A stretch of 64,000 nucleotides of DNA from Brachycybe producta (Eukaryota > Arthropoda > Diplopoda > Playtdesmida > Andrognathidae). Below the pieces are notes generated by a model. That model ran no database searches and had not been told where the DNA came from. It saw nothing but the letters and a program-made list of their open reading frames with translations. Shown piece by piece: positions 21,780 through 32,068 of the stretch (position 1 is its first letter; every line of letters starts with the position of its first letter). The stretch covers positions 2,197,797 to 2,261,796 of the forward strand of contig JAUPFP010000011.1 of the NCBI GenBank assembly GCA_036925085.1, written 5' to 3'. Both the position numbers and the translations under genes were made by a program.

Positions 21780-22599
21780 TATGTGACCGGAGTGGTCACA
21801 AAATAAACTTAAAAAAACTTCAAATTTGAATTTTGATATCCACTAAAAGAAACATTATGCAGTTATAGTGTAACGGTTTTGTGTCCACTTTTCTGGGAAA
21901 GTTTAAATTTATAGGCCTTGCTGACAGGTTAATGGGTGCTTCACTTTAAAAACAATAAGGCACAAGATTATATTTCAATTTATAGTTTGAGAAACCGTTA
22001 CACTTGTTTTTGTAGCCTAACAGTAACTGTTAACTTTTACATATTTGAATAGAAGTGGCAAAAACTGTTTTAATTGTTTTTGTTACTTTGAATTCAAAAA
22101 TATCCGTTGTTTGAGTGTCTTTTTTATTGAATAATTTCAAATCATTAAAAGATGATTGGGTTTTTCATATTTTTCAGTTAGTAAATGTTTCAGTTATTTT
22201 TGAATGCCAACATCTTTAAAAGCTGACTTTGAAAATGATTCAGTCTGTTCTAATATTAATCACAGAAATGTAACATTAGTGACAGTTCCTTTTGGAACTG
22301 TCTTGAAGGCTTAGGCCTATACATTCTGTTAAATGAAGGATTAGGCGTAATAAATGTGTAAATGAAGGTTTGAACCTATAAGTATTTTCTTAATTGAAAG
22401 CATAAACCAAAATCACCTAATTGTAAAGTTTTGAATGTTGTAATATATAATGTATATACAGTGCCTGTAATGATTAACTGGAGAGTGAACAGTGTCTGCA
22501 ATGACCAATTCGAATGCATTGCCAAACTAATTTAAGGAGTCTGAAAGATGGAAACTGTTGTGGGTTATGTTTTATTTATATATGTGACTCTGGTCACAT
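21780..22599. mobile_element. Candidate DNA transposon (ATGTGACC ends)
   Basis: The left end TATGTGACCGGAGTGGTCAC and right end ATGTGACTCTGGTCACAT are imperfect inverted repeats, and each is itself a small palindrome. Flanks TAATTATT (21772-21779) and TAATTATG (22600-22607) could be an 8-bp target duplication with one mismatch, suggesting hAT. The 820-bp interior is AT-rich with no transposase motif seen. Confidence 0.55.
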
Positions 22600-24250
22600 T
22601 AATTATGACATTTTGAAACCCATAACTGCAGAAAATAACAACCAATTCTGAATCTCTTACAAGTTTACGGTTAACCATTTGCGATTTTTCGCAAAGTTGC
22701 AGATAGATATCTCTGATCCAAATCCTATTTTCTGAATAAATTAAGATTAAAAAATAACACAATATCGAGCTAGGCCTACACAAAATTTCAAAACACTACT
22801 TTAATGCAATACAAGTTTACATGGTTTCTTGAATCTCATCTTTGAAATAGATTTTTTTCATTCATTTTCTCTACATTTCGATGTTTTCCTCCAACAACAA
22901 AACAGTAGCATACATTTAAGATTGTCTCAAAATGAATAAAAAATAAAACAATTGTAAACATTACATTTCCCCTTTAAGTCCAAATAAATCGATTTTCTTT
23001 TTTTTTTTTGGTTCCAAAATAATCACAAATGAAATAGGCGCAACGAAAAAGACTGTTGCTTCTGTGAAGATTAAACCTTTTTTTATTCAACTTGAAACAA
23101 TCGAGTTCGTAATCAGACTGGTGATTACGATAATGTCAAAGGATTATATTTGATGGGTATACCCGGTATGCTTAATGATTAGAAAGTTTTCTAGGATCTA
23201 TTTAGACAAAACAGAAAATAACATTTATGTGTATATACTGTACAATGATATTGGTCATTTCAGAAATTTCTGAATCTAGGCAACAATAAAAATAATTCTT
23301 GCATTAACATGCATAGGTGGGGAGAGGGGGGGGGGGGGTTGAGTGTGTTGGGTCGAATCATAAAAAATGAATAAGTGAATTTTTCGTTTTTTAAGCATTT
23401 TTTGAAGCGGTTTAATGAGTTTTCTATGAATAAAATGCTTATATCATGTTTAAATTTTAATTCATTAATCAAAAGTTAATTATTTATAAACAAAATTTTG
23501 GCTTATTATAGACATAAACAGGGGCGTAGCTGGAGATGATGAGAGGAAAGTGGGGGGCGCAGAAGGTTTGGAATGCGCATTTTGGGGGTGCAAAGGAGCG
23601 GCAATGTTTTAAGCAACACGGAGCAGTGTGGGGCACAACCAAGTCATAAGTACGCCAAACGTTTACTCGATGAGGGCATACATTTTTTACAGTCAACTTT
23701 AACACGAGATTGTATGGACGACGGGTGCTCAAGTTCGGCCCCATTGCACCCTTAAAAAAAGACGGGGCTGGATCTGGTCACCGGTTGTCGACACCCGATG
23801 CTGTACATCAACAGACCGTGGACCATCATCACTTTTTTAAATGTCAGTAGTTCAAGTCTGGTGGGCACCTGATTTGAACTACAAGTGAAAAACTAAACAT
23901 GAAACTGCTTAAAAATGAATGTGTTTTGAAAATTTATACAAAACATCAGTAAAATAAACACTGAATTCAGGGTTATTTGATTTAAATCAAATAATTTAAA
24001 TCATGTGATTTAAATTACGTATTAAATCACTAAAAATCATGACTTAAATTCACAAGTACGAAACTCCACAGAAGAAACTTTTTTTTCTTCACTTGTCGCA
24101 TTTATTTTTCGTTCCTTGAACTGATGTCTTAATTGAAGGTAGCAAACATGAAAGAAACAGGCTGCCTACCAATGCAGTCACAGAGTTTCAAGATTTGAAC
24201 TGATATTTCATTACTTCTAGTTTATTTATTTTTATTAAATTATTATTATA
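22600..24250. other. AT-rich stretch, no gene seen
   Basis: Holds a G-run at about 23321-23338, a hAT-like terminus word (CAGGGGCGTAGCTGGAG) at about 23519 without a found partner, and a cluster of ATTTAAAT words at 23965-24055. No gene supported. Confidence 0.45.
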
Positions 24251-24599
24251 CTAGTGGGGTAACCCGTCATAAATGACGGGAGCAAAATTAACAGGCAATT
24301 GTGCGCATGCGCGTCGTTTTTTCTTTTTTTGCTCCTTTCATTTCAATTTTCGTCACCCCCTCCCACTTTTTTCTCTCTCCCCCCCTCTACACTTTTCAAC
24401 CTTTTCCCCTCTCCAATTTAATATCATGGGGTTCTTGGATGGGAAGGGTGCAACAAATAGTTGACCTTGAGAAAAAAAAACAGTTCATTTATTTAAATTT
24501 ATATAAATTCCGATGTGCTTCAATGGTTGTACAGCGTTATCCCAGAAAGATAGAAAGATATATACATGTGAAAGACACACAGAGACACAGACCTGGCAA
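24251..24599 (-). mobile_element. Helitron, left half of a head-to-head pair
   Basis: The 3' end on the minus strand is CCCGTCATTTATGACGGG, TTACCCCACTAG, then T. The 5' tip (CCAGGTCTGTGTCTC) lies at the centre of the pair. It contains the GCGCATGCGCACAATTGCCT scar and the CATGGGGTTCTTGGATGGG block that some short copies lack. Confidence 0.88.
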
Positions 24600-24601
24600 T
24601 A

Positions 24602-24955
24602 TCTCAGGTCTGTGTGTGTGTGTGGAGTAACACTGTGCAAAAACCTTGAAGCATGTCGGAATTTATATAAATTTAAATAAATGAAGAAATGAACAGCTTT
24701 TTTTTTTCTCAAGGTCAACTATATGTTGCACCCTTCTCATCCAAGAACCCCATGATATTAAATTGGAGAGGGGAAAAGGTTGGAAAGTGTAGAGGCGGAG
24801 AAGGAGACGGAGAGAGAGAGAGAAACGTAGAGGGGGAAAAGTGGGAGGGGTGACTGAAATTGAAATGAAAGGAGTAAAAAAGGAAGAAACGACGCGCATG
24901 CGCACAATTGCCTGTGAATTCTGCTCCCGTCATTTATGACGGGTTACCCCACTAG
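24602..24955 (+). mobile_element. Helitron, right half of a head-to-head pair
   Basis: It runs from A|TCTCAGGTCTGTGTG to CCCCACTAG|T. It is a complete inverted partner of 24251-24599, the two 5' tips being only 2-3 bp apart. The halves differ in purine-tract length and at several bases, so this is not a recent perfect copy. Confidence 0.9.
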
Positions 24956-25075
24956 TTTGTTATAAAATAGTTGATTTTCTACTAGTCATGATTTAAATAG
25001 ATTTAGGCCTACAATTTTAGATTGTCATTCACAGTTAATGCGACATTTTTTATTCTTTGTTTGCATTTGTCTGAC

Positions 25076-26165
25076 TTACGTCTTGAGATTTAAGACTTAC
25101 GTCTTGAGATTTAAGACTTACGTCTTGAGATTTAAGACTTACGTCTTGAGATTTAAGACTTACGTCTTGAGATTTAAGACTTACGTCTTGAGATTTAAGA
25201 CTTACGTCTTGAGATTTAAGACTTACGTCTTGAGATTTAAGACTTACGTCTTGAGATTTAAGACTTACGTCTTGAGATTTAAGACTTACGTCTTGAGATT
25301 TAAGACTTACGTCTTGAGATTTAAGACTTACGTCTTGAGATTTAAGACTTACGTCTTGAGATTTAAGACTTACGTCTTGAGATTTAAGACTTACGTCTTG
25401 AGATTTAAGACTTACGTCTTGAGATTTAAGACTTACGTCTTGAGATTTAAGACTTACGTCTTGAGATTTAAGACTTACGTCTTGAGATTTAAGACTTACG
25501 TCTTGAGATTTAAGACTTACGTCTTGAGATTTAAGACTTACGTCTTGAGATTTAAGACTTACGTCTTGAGATTTAAGACTTACGTCTTGAGATTTAAGAC
25601 TTACGTCTTGAGATTTAAGACTTACGTCTTGAGATTTAAGACTTACGTCTTGAGATTTAAGACTTACGTCTTGAGATTTAAGACTTACGTCTTGAGATTT
25701 AAGACTTACGTCTTGAGATTTAAGACTTACGTCTTGAGATTTAAGACTTACGTCTTGAGATTTAAGACTTACGTCTTGAGATTTAAGACTTACGTCTTGA
25801 GATTTAAGACTTACGTCTTGAGATTTAAGACTTACGTCTTGAGATTTAAGACTTACGTCTTGAGATTTAAGACTTACGTCTTGAGATTTAAGACTTACGT
25901 CTTGAGATTTAAGACTTACGTCTTGAGATTTAAGACTTACGTCTTGAGATTTAAGACTTACGTCTTGAGATTTAAGACTTACGTCTTGAGATTTAAGACT
26001 TACGTCTTGAGATTTAAGACTTACGTCTTGAGATTTAAGACTTACGTCTTGAGATTTAAGACTTACGTCTTGAGACTTAAGACTTACGTCTTGAGACTTA
26101 AGACTTACGTCTTGAGACTTAAGACTTACGTCTTGAGACTTAAGACTTACGTCTTGAGACTTAAG
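25076..26165. repeat. 21-bp satellite, about 52 near-identical copies
   Basis: The unit is three 7-mers: AGACTTA, CGTCTTG, AGATTTA. AAGACTTACGTCTT within it is a short hairpin (AAGAC and GTCTT). Copies are essentially identical to about 26060, after which a T-to-C variant (GAGACTTAAG) takes over for five units. The 377-codon frame at 25038-26171 is seven residues repeated and is not a gene. Confidence 0.97.
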
Positions 26166-26420
26166 ACTTGAGACTTAAGACTTGAGACTTAAGACTTGAG
26201 ACTTAAGACTTAAGATTTAAGACTTAAGATTTAAGACTTAAGATTTAAGACTTAAGATTTAAGACTTAAGATTTAAGACTTAAGATTTAAGACTTAAGAT
26301 TTAAGACTTAAGATTTAAGACTTAAGATTTAAGACTTAAGATTTAAGACTTAAGATTTAAGACTTAAGATTTAAGACTTAAGATTTAAGACTTAAGATTT
26401 AAGACTTAAGATTTAAGACC
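26166..26420. repeat. 14-bp satellite continuing the 21-bp array
   Basis: First come three or four units of GAGACTTAAGACTT, then about 15 of AAGATTTAAGACTT. These are the 21-bp unit without its CGTCTTG third, so both arrays share 7-bp building blocks. Confidence 0.95.
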
Positions 26421-26814
26421 TATTAGAGCATATAAATATTTTTTGACTTTTGGCCGTTTTTTTTTTGTTTGAAAAAAGGCAAAGAATTATAGTCTTGCCT
26501 TTTGACAAATGTTTCCATATTTTAAAAATTCTTAATTCTTTGCATTTTTCTCATCTTTTGGGAATTTCTAGGGCCAGTAGTGTTCCTGAGACATTTTCTC
26601 TTTCTCTCTTTTTCTTATGGCTGGCGCCCCCCCCCCCCCGATTCGCCTCCACCTCCAACCCTTGGCATTGTCAAAGCTAGAATCATCCAATTAAATTGTC
26701 CCAGCTGGATTCAACTCAGTAGGCCTACACCTGCAATCAGCTTAAAAGCCATGTGGCAGGGGGGTGGGGAATTGCTCCCAATCACAAATGATTGTCATTC
26801 AGGTAAAAAAAAGA

Positions 26815-27170
26815 CATCATTGTTAAATTGAAATCGTCCTAGCAAAGAACTATCAACTGGAAGAGAATTCCATAGTCTAATAACATTCGGGGTGGGGGGG
26901 GGAAGACCAAAAATATAGATCAGTTCTAGCCATTAATTCCTTTAAAGTCGTTGAATGCCCATGTTTTCTCTTAGGATGATGTGTATTCAACAAGTCATTA
27001 AGTAAGGCAATATTATCATCTGCCAGTAAACGTCCCTCCAATCTACATTATATTTATATAGTCCTCCTAGGTGTAATACAAACAGCCCTCCAATCTACAT
27101 AATGGTTATATAGATTATCCATCAGCATAATGCTTTTAAACATTATCTTAGCTTTACTCATACTCAAACG
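26815..27170 (-). mobile_element. LINE ORF2 C-terminal remnant
   Basis: Minus-strand reading gives LADDNIALLNDLLNTHHPKR, then KELMARTDLYFWSS, and past a C-run near 26890-26900 it changes frame to VIRLWNSLPVDSSLLGRF. RTDxYxW...RLWNSLP is the signature seen at 12477-12988. Upstream, KAKIMFKSIMLMDNLYNHYV is less certain. 5'-truncated. Confidence 0.75.
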
Positions 27171-27792
27171 TTTTCAATATTAAAGAATTTACTTATTAAA
27201 TTAATAAGTAAAAAAAAATGAAATACTTAATAGTTCAAACTCAATGATCACAAGAATGATAACCCTACTTACATTATAAATAACATTTCAAACTTTTTGA
27301 TAAAAACATTGATATAAAAAGGAAGAGAAAAAAAGTAAAAAAAAATGGAAACATGAATTGAAATTATATGTGGAAGAAAGAAACATACAACTATACAATA
27401 CATGCACACTTTATATATATTTTTTTCGATAATGCAGTTTGCCTTTCGAATAGAAACAATTTTTATGCTTTCATTTGCACAATGCAACAAAAAAAATTGG
27501 AATAACCAATTTGCATCTCAAAAGTTTTTTTTTTTTTTTAAGAAAATAAAAACGTTCTTTTTTGTTATAAAAATGTACCATAAAAACAAAAAAAAAATTC
27601 TTTGAAAATGTTTAAAAGAATTAGATGATTCGACCAATATACCTGCAAAACTGTAGAAGAAAACATTCAACTTATACACAGTGAATCAGAAGTATTTAAC
27701 AATGCATACATGTCAATGGAGATTTTACTTAGTAAGTTTGTATTTTAAAACATTTTTACATAATTATATCCATGAGTCGACATAACAGCTAC

Positions 27793-28345
27793 TTAAAGAG
27801 ACCATATATTACATTCAGAAATTTATTGTCAAAATATTGTCAAGAATTATTCAACGATTACCGAAACGATTTTTAAAATTTAAAATAAGTCATTAATATA
27901 ATTTAAAAAAATTAAAAAAAATCAGTTGACTTCATGTAAATGAACTTTATCAGATAGATGCGCCACCAAACAACAGACATTGGCAACAAAACCCCCCAAA
28001 GTCTACTCCTCTACTTTAATTCTGATGTGTTGTCACCAGCTCACATAACTTTCATTTCAAAGTACTATGGATTTAATATTTGAATTATTCCACGTGGAAG
28101 GTTGTATTGAGTTGAATATGTATATTTCATTAAAGAATTCTGGAAACGTGAGGTGACAACCTTTGCCACAAAAATGGGGAGGGGGACTTTCATTTTTTAA
28201 AATTTAAAATGGTGTCGTTTGGGGACTCATGAAAAGCCACTTCATTTTGAAGTTTTATTGACTTATTTTAAATTTTAAAAATCATTTTGACAAACGTTCG
28301 GTAAGTCTTGACAATATTTTGAAAAGAAATTTCTGGAGACACAAA
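27793..28345. mobile_element. TTAA-flanked inverted-repeat element
   Basis: The left end is TTAAAGAGACCATATATTAC. The body shares with 37936-38518 the blocks AAACGATTTTTAAAATTT, TTTATCAGATAGATGCGCCA and GGTTGTATTGAGT, and then the inverse of the start (TTGACAATATTTTGAAAAG, AAATTTCTGGAG). The right tip is diverged. Non-coding. Confidence 0.75.
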
Positions 28346-28921
28346 TTGTACAAGTTTCAACATTAGCATACATCTATTTCAATACTTTTGTGGTTCATTG
28401 TGACGCGTTGTAGTTCCTAGTAATAATGACATGGAGATTACGAGGTAGGAAAAATGAGTTAGTGTTAGTAGCAAAAGTCCCAATACTGTAGAATAACATT
28501 AGGCAAGCTCCGCTTTATAAAAGGTTAGGTAATAATCAATCAGCAGAGCTTGGACATTTATTTTGATTACAACTTTATTTTAAAAATCAATTCATTAAGA
28601 TACTTATAAATCCAATTTAATTCATAATAGTACTTTCAAAAATTTTGCAGGAATTTTTCAGAAACTCCAAACTCAATTTTTAGAAATTCCTAAGAAAATA
28701 TTCAAAATTAGCATTTTCAAGCTGTTTTTCAAAAAAAAAAAAAAAATACCCGTAAATACCAATTTATGCTAACAAAAAATAATCTAAAACCTTAAAAATG
28801 TAATTTCACATGTCTGTGATATATTTTTTAAAAAATGCTTGGGGGGTTGGGGGGGAGAAGTGGTGTCGATTTCTGACTTTCCAAATATGATCTTTTAGCC
28901 TGTACATACCTGTTTGTCTCG

Positions 28922-28988
28922 AAAGGCCAATATGAGAGAGCAACCCGTGATTTTGCAAAATCATTGGTTCCTCTCATATTGGCCCTTT
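28922..28988. repeat. 67-bp foldback
   Basis: The arms AAAGGCCAATATGAGAG and CTCTCATATTGGCCCTTT pair, and the inner GATTTTGCAAAATC continues the palindrome to its centre. Probably a tiny MITE. Confidence 0.8.
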
Positions 28989-29644
28989 AATATTCTTTAT
29001 ATATGCAAATCAGTTCCTATTTCTGTTATCTTTTATATTCCTTTTATTGAAAAAAACCCATGAATAATATTTTCATAAACTAGATTTTCAATAAAATGAG
29101 GAGAAAAAAAATTGTCACAAAAATTGGAGAACAACAACCCGAAGACTAAAATAAATTTAATCAACAAAAGATTCAGTAATTTGCAAATAATGTCTGCGGT
29201 TCTTTACTTCTGAAAAAAATGTATATTTCTCAAAAAAAAAAAAAAAAAAAGAAGACAATTTTTTTCCAACTCAATTCTACATTTTAATAATAGTCAGAAA
29301 CCTACATATAAGAAAGGCCACTTATAATAAACATAATATTTGTCTCACTCTTTCTTTCTTTTGCCTTAAGATACAATGATGCTCTTGTAAGTCCTCCAGG
29401 GTGTTGCATATCTTATCTTAATAGTCTCCCTAAAACTCAATTCTGGATTAATATATTTTTTGTTTACTATAAACATCCCATGCATTAATAAAACTTGAAT
29501 TCAAATAACAACAACAAAGTCTATTTCTTTTCTCTTTTACAAGTTTCACATCTTAAAAGTAAACTCATGTTTTGAATATTTATGAGACATTCTGTAAAAG
29601 ACTGTAAAAAGAAGCCTACTTCTCTACTAACTCAAAACACACCC

Positions 29645-29711
29645 TATAAAAAGTCCTATTAAGTTTGGTCTTCCTATTATAAAAGCAGACCAACTTAATA
29701 GAACTTTTTAT
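29645..29711. repeat. 67-bp foldback
   Basis: The arms ATAAAAAGTCCTATTAAG then TTTGGTCT pair with AGACCAACTTAATAG then AACTTTTTAT, around a 16-bp loop. No target duplication established. Confidence 0.8.
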
Positions 29712-30247
29712 GTTGAAAACACAATTTTCTACAGGCCCGAGACTTGCTAAGGTAAAAATTACATAATTCATTTTTTGTTTGTTATGTACAGTATGTTTAA
29801 AAATAAAATGTCAAGCTCAATAAATTTAGTTTTAAAAACTTTCGAAGCCCACAAAAAATAAACTGTCCAGTTTTTAAAGATTCCATTATAAAGATAACAG
29901 AACCATTTTCAGCTATGATGGTTGAAGATTGAGTCTAAAATATATTAGTATAAATAGTGTCTCGACCCTACCAGAATCACGTCATGGAGATCAAATTCTT
30001 ATCTTCTCATACAGTTAGTTATCTTCAAAGCATTCTCTGTTAGTGAAAGGAAATTATTTTTTCGCCTATATTTACTACATACATGTTTTCAAAACATGCT
30101 TCAAAAACCTTGCTAGAGCACACACCTAAAAACCACAGCTAATAGTGCTCGCGAAAAGAAAATACGTGTATACTGACAGTGTATCTTCTATGCTTCAGAA
30201 ACTAAAATGGGAATTCTTAGCAGGCCGAAGAAATGACCAAAGCCTTG

Positions 30248-30318
30248 CAATTTCGGACTTTTACTGGCAGATGATAATATTACCCTACTTAATGACTTAT
30301 TGAATATACAATAAATCC
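30248..30318 (+). mobile_element. Short LINE fragment
   Basis: Reads LLADDNITLLNDLLNIQ, closely matching LLADDNIALLNDLLNT in the remnant at 26815-27170 on the other strand. Only about 70 bp are recognisable. Confidence 0.6.
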
Positions 30319-31273
30319 TCAGTGGCGCTCACAAGATAATTTCATAGGGGGGGGGGGGGTCGATTCCCAGTACCGTTGCGTGGGTATAAGGCGCCCTTAA
30401 GCAAATTGACAAGAAAAAGGGGAACGTCTGGGGTCAGTTGAGCACTCCAGAGGCATTTTTAGAGCTTTTAGAGCATTTCAATATTTTTTCAAAATAATGT
30501 TATACTTACATAGGCATTATTTTTTTAGCAACCCAGTGCCATCTTAATGGGGGCCAACTGGGCCCTGGCCCTGGGCCTCCGTCTAAACTAGGGCCTCAGT
30601 TAGTTAACTGTCACTTTTTTTTGTATTTTTAAATCTTTAATTTCAGTTTATCCGACATCAAAAACACTACTATTTTAAAAAATAATCACTTATGGGATAT
30701 TCACTTATGTGATTTACTTCATAAAAGTCCTGTTCCAATATATACAATGGAAATCATCATAGAAACATCAATACTTTTTTTATACAGAACACTGGTTCCT
30801 TGGGGGAAAAAATGAGTTTATTTGTAAGGCATGATTGGGGAGACCTCAAATAAATCTTGTGCCAGGGGCCACAAAAGACTTAAAAACTGCCCTGCAGCAA
30901 CCTCTAGGGCAAATACATCCAGTGACCAATTAAGCATACATGTTCACTTAAATCAGTGGTCCCATCAGCCAGGTGATTAACTAACCTCGGTCGTTTACCT
31001 TGGTCTGGTGGTCGACTAATCTAACTCTTCACGTAACATTATAATCCACTAAGTCCCATGGTCCACAAATATTCCAATGGTCGACTACAACCGTCAGTTC
31101 ACAAAGCCCCATAGTAATTATAACCCAGTGGAAGATTAATCCAAGTGGTTGACTTCAACGACTGGTCCACTAAGCCTCACATCGGCTGAAGGGAATCCTT
31201 TTACTCTCTTATAAAGTTTATTTCTTCTAAATGTTCTTTCTGAAATTCTTTTCTTGTACCGGTATATAAAAGT

Positions 31274-31737
31274 TTAAGAGACCATTAGCCCCCTCTACAC
31301 ATGTGTTGTTTAAATATCGTCAAGATTTGCTCAACGATTGCCAAAGCGATTTTTAAAATTTAAAATATGTCATTAATATAATTAATAAAAATTATAAATT
31401 AATTGACTTATTATAAATTGATTTTAACAGATAGATGCGCCACCAAACGACAGACAGTGGCAATAAAAACCGAAAAGTCTACCTATCACAGTTTGCCCCG
31501 CCCTTTTATGACATCAGACCAAGTAACAAACCAATTAGAAATTGATGGCGCTCATAAAAGGGCGGGGCAAACAAAATTTTAGTTCTGAACTGAACTGCCT
31601 GTCTACCTATCTACTCAGATGCTGATGTCACTTCACATTACTTTTAATTCCCTATTCATTTCAAAGTACTATGGATTTAATATTTGCATTATCCTCATTC
31701 CTCACCTGCCATGAGTGCCACGTGGCTCTCGAGTTGA
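31274..31737. mobile_element. Broken TTAA element, interrupted by a MITE and ended by an array
   Basis: It starts TTAAGAGACCATTAG and keeps AGCGATTTTTAAAATTTAAA, ACAGATAGATGCGCCACCAA and, after the MITE at 31488-31602, TTTCAAAGTACTATGGATTT and CACGTGGCTCTC. At GAGTTGACTT the sequence turns into a tandem array and the right half is missing. The copy at 45520-46089 shows what would have followed. Confidence 0.75.
31488..31602. mobile_element. Mutator-like MITE with perfect 9-bp target duplication
   Basis: Flanked by CTACCTATC on both sides (31479-31487 and 31603-31611). The right end GAACTGCCTGT is the family terminus, while the left end has lost sequence after ACAG. The inner arms are GCCCCGCCCTTTTATGA and TCATAAAAGGGCGGGGC. 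Being inside the TTAA element, it is younger than that copy. Confidence 0.92.
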
Positions 31738-32068
31738 CTTGCCGGACTTGCGCAAGACTTGCCGGACTTGCCGGACTTGCGCAAGACTTGCCGGACTTGC
31801 CGGACTTGCACAAGACTTGCCGGACTTGTGCAAGACTTGCCGGACTTGCCGGACTTGCACAAGACTTTCCGGACTTGCGCAAGACTTGCCGGACTTGCGC
31901 AAGACTTGCCGGACTTGCCGGACTTGCGCAAGACTTGCCGGACTTGCCGGACTTGCGCAAGACTTGCCGGACTTGCCGGACTTGCGCAAGACTTGCCGGA
32001 CTTGTGCAAGACTTGCCGGACTTGTGCAAGACTTGCCGGACTTGCGCAAGACTTGCCGGACTTGCAAA
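31738..32068. repeat. GC-richer array of 9- and 11-bp modules
   Basis: Modules GCCGGACTT (9 bp) and GCGCAAGACTT (11 bp, variants GCACAAG and GTGCAAG) combine as 20-bp or 29-bp units. TTGCGCAA is a palindrome. All three frames stay open on both strands, giving frames of 115-170 codons that are not genes. The array begins inside a TTAA element at GAGTTGACTT. Confidence 0.95.

Larger units (their letters stand above)
28346..31273. other. AT-rich stretch with two foldbacks, no gene seen
   Basis: Mostly AT-rich with A/T runs (29233-29250) and a G-run at 30348-30359. At 30538-30590, CAGTGCCATCTTAATGGGGG with GGGCCCTGG words looks like one hAT terminus. No gene supported. Confidence 0.45.

Noticed and set aside
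23518-23760. hAT element beginning CAGGGGCGTAGCTGG
   Set aside because: Only one terminus was found; no inverted partner or 8-bp duplication within 1.5 kb.
25038-26171. 377-codon open frame of repeated TYVLRFK
   Set aside because: It is the 21-bp satellite translated: the unit is a multiple of three, so the frame cannot close. No composition or context supports a protein.
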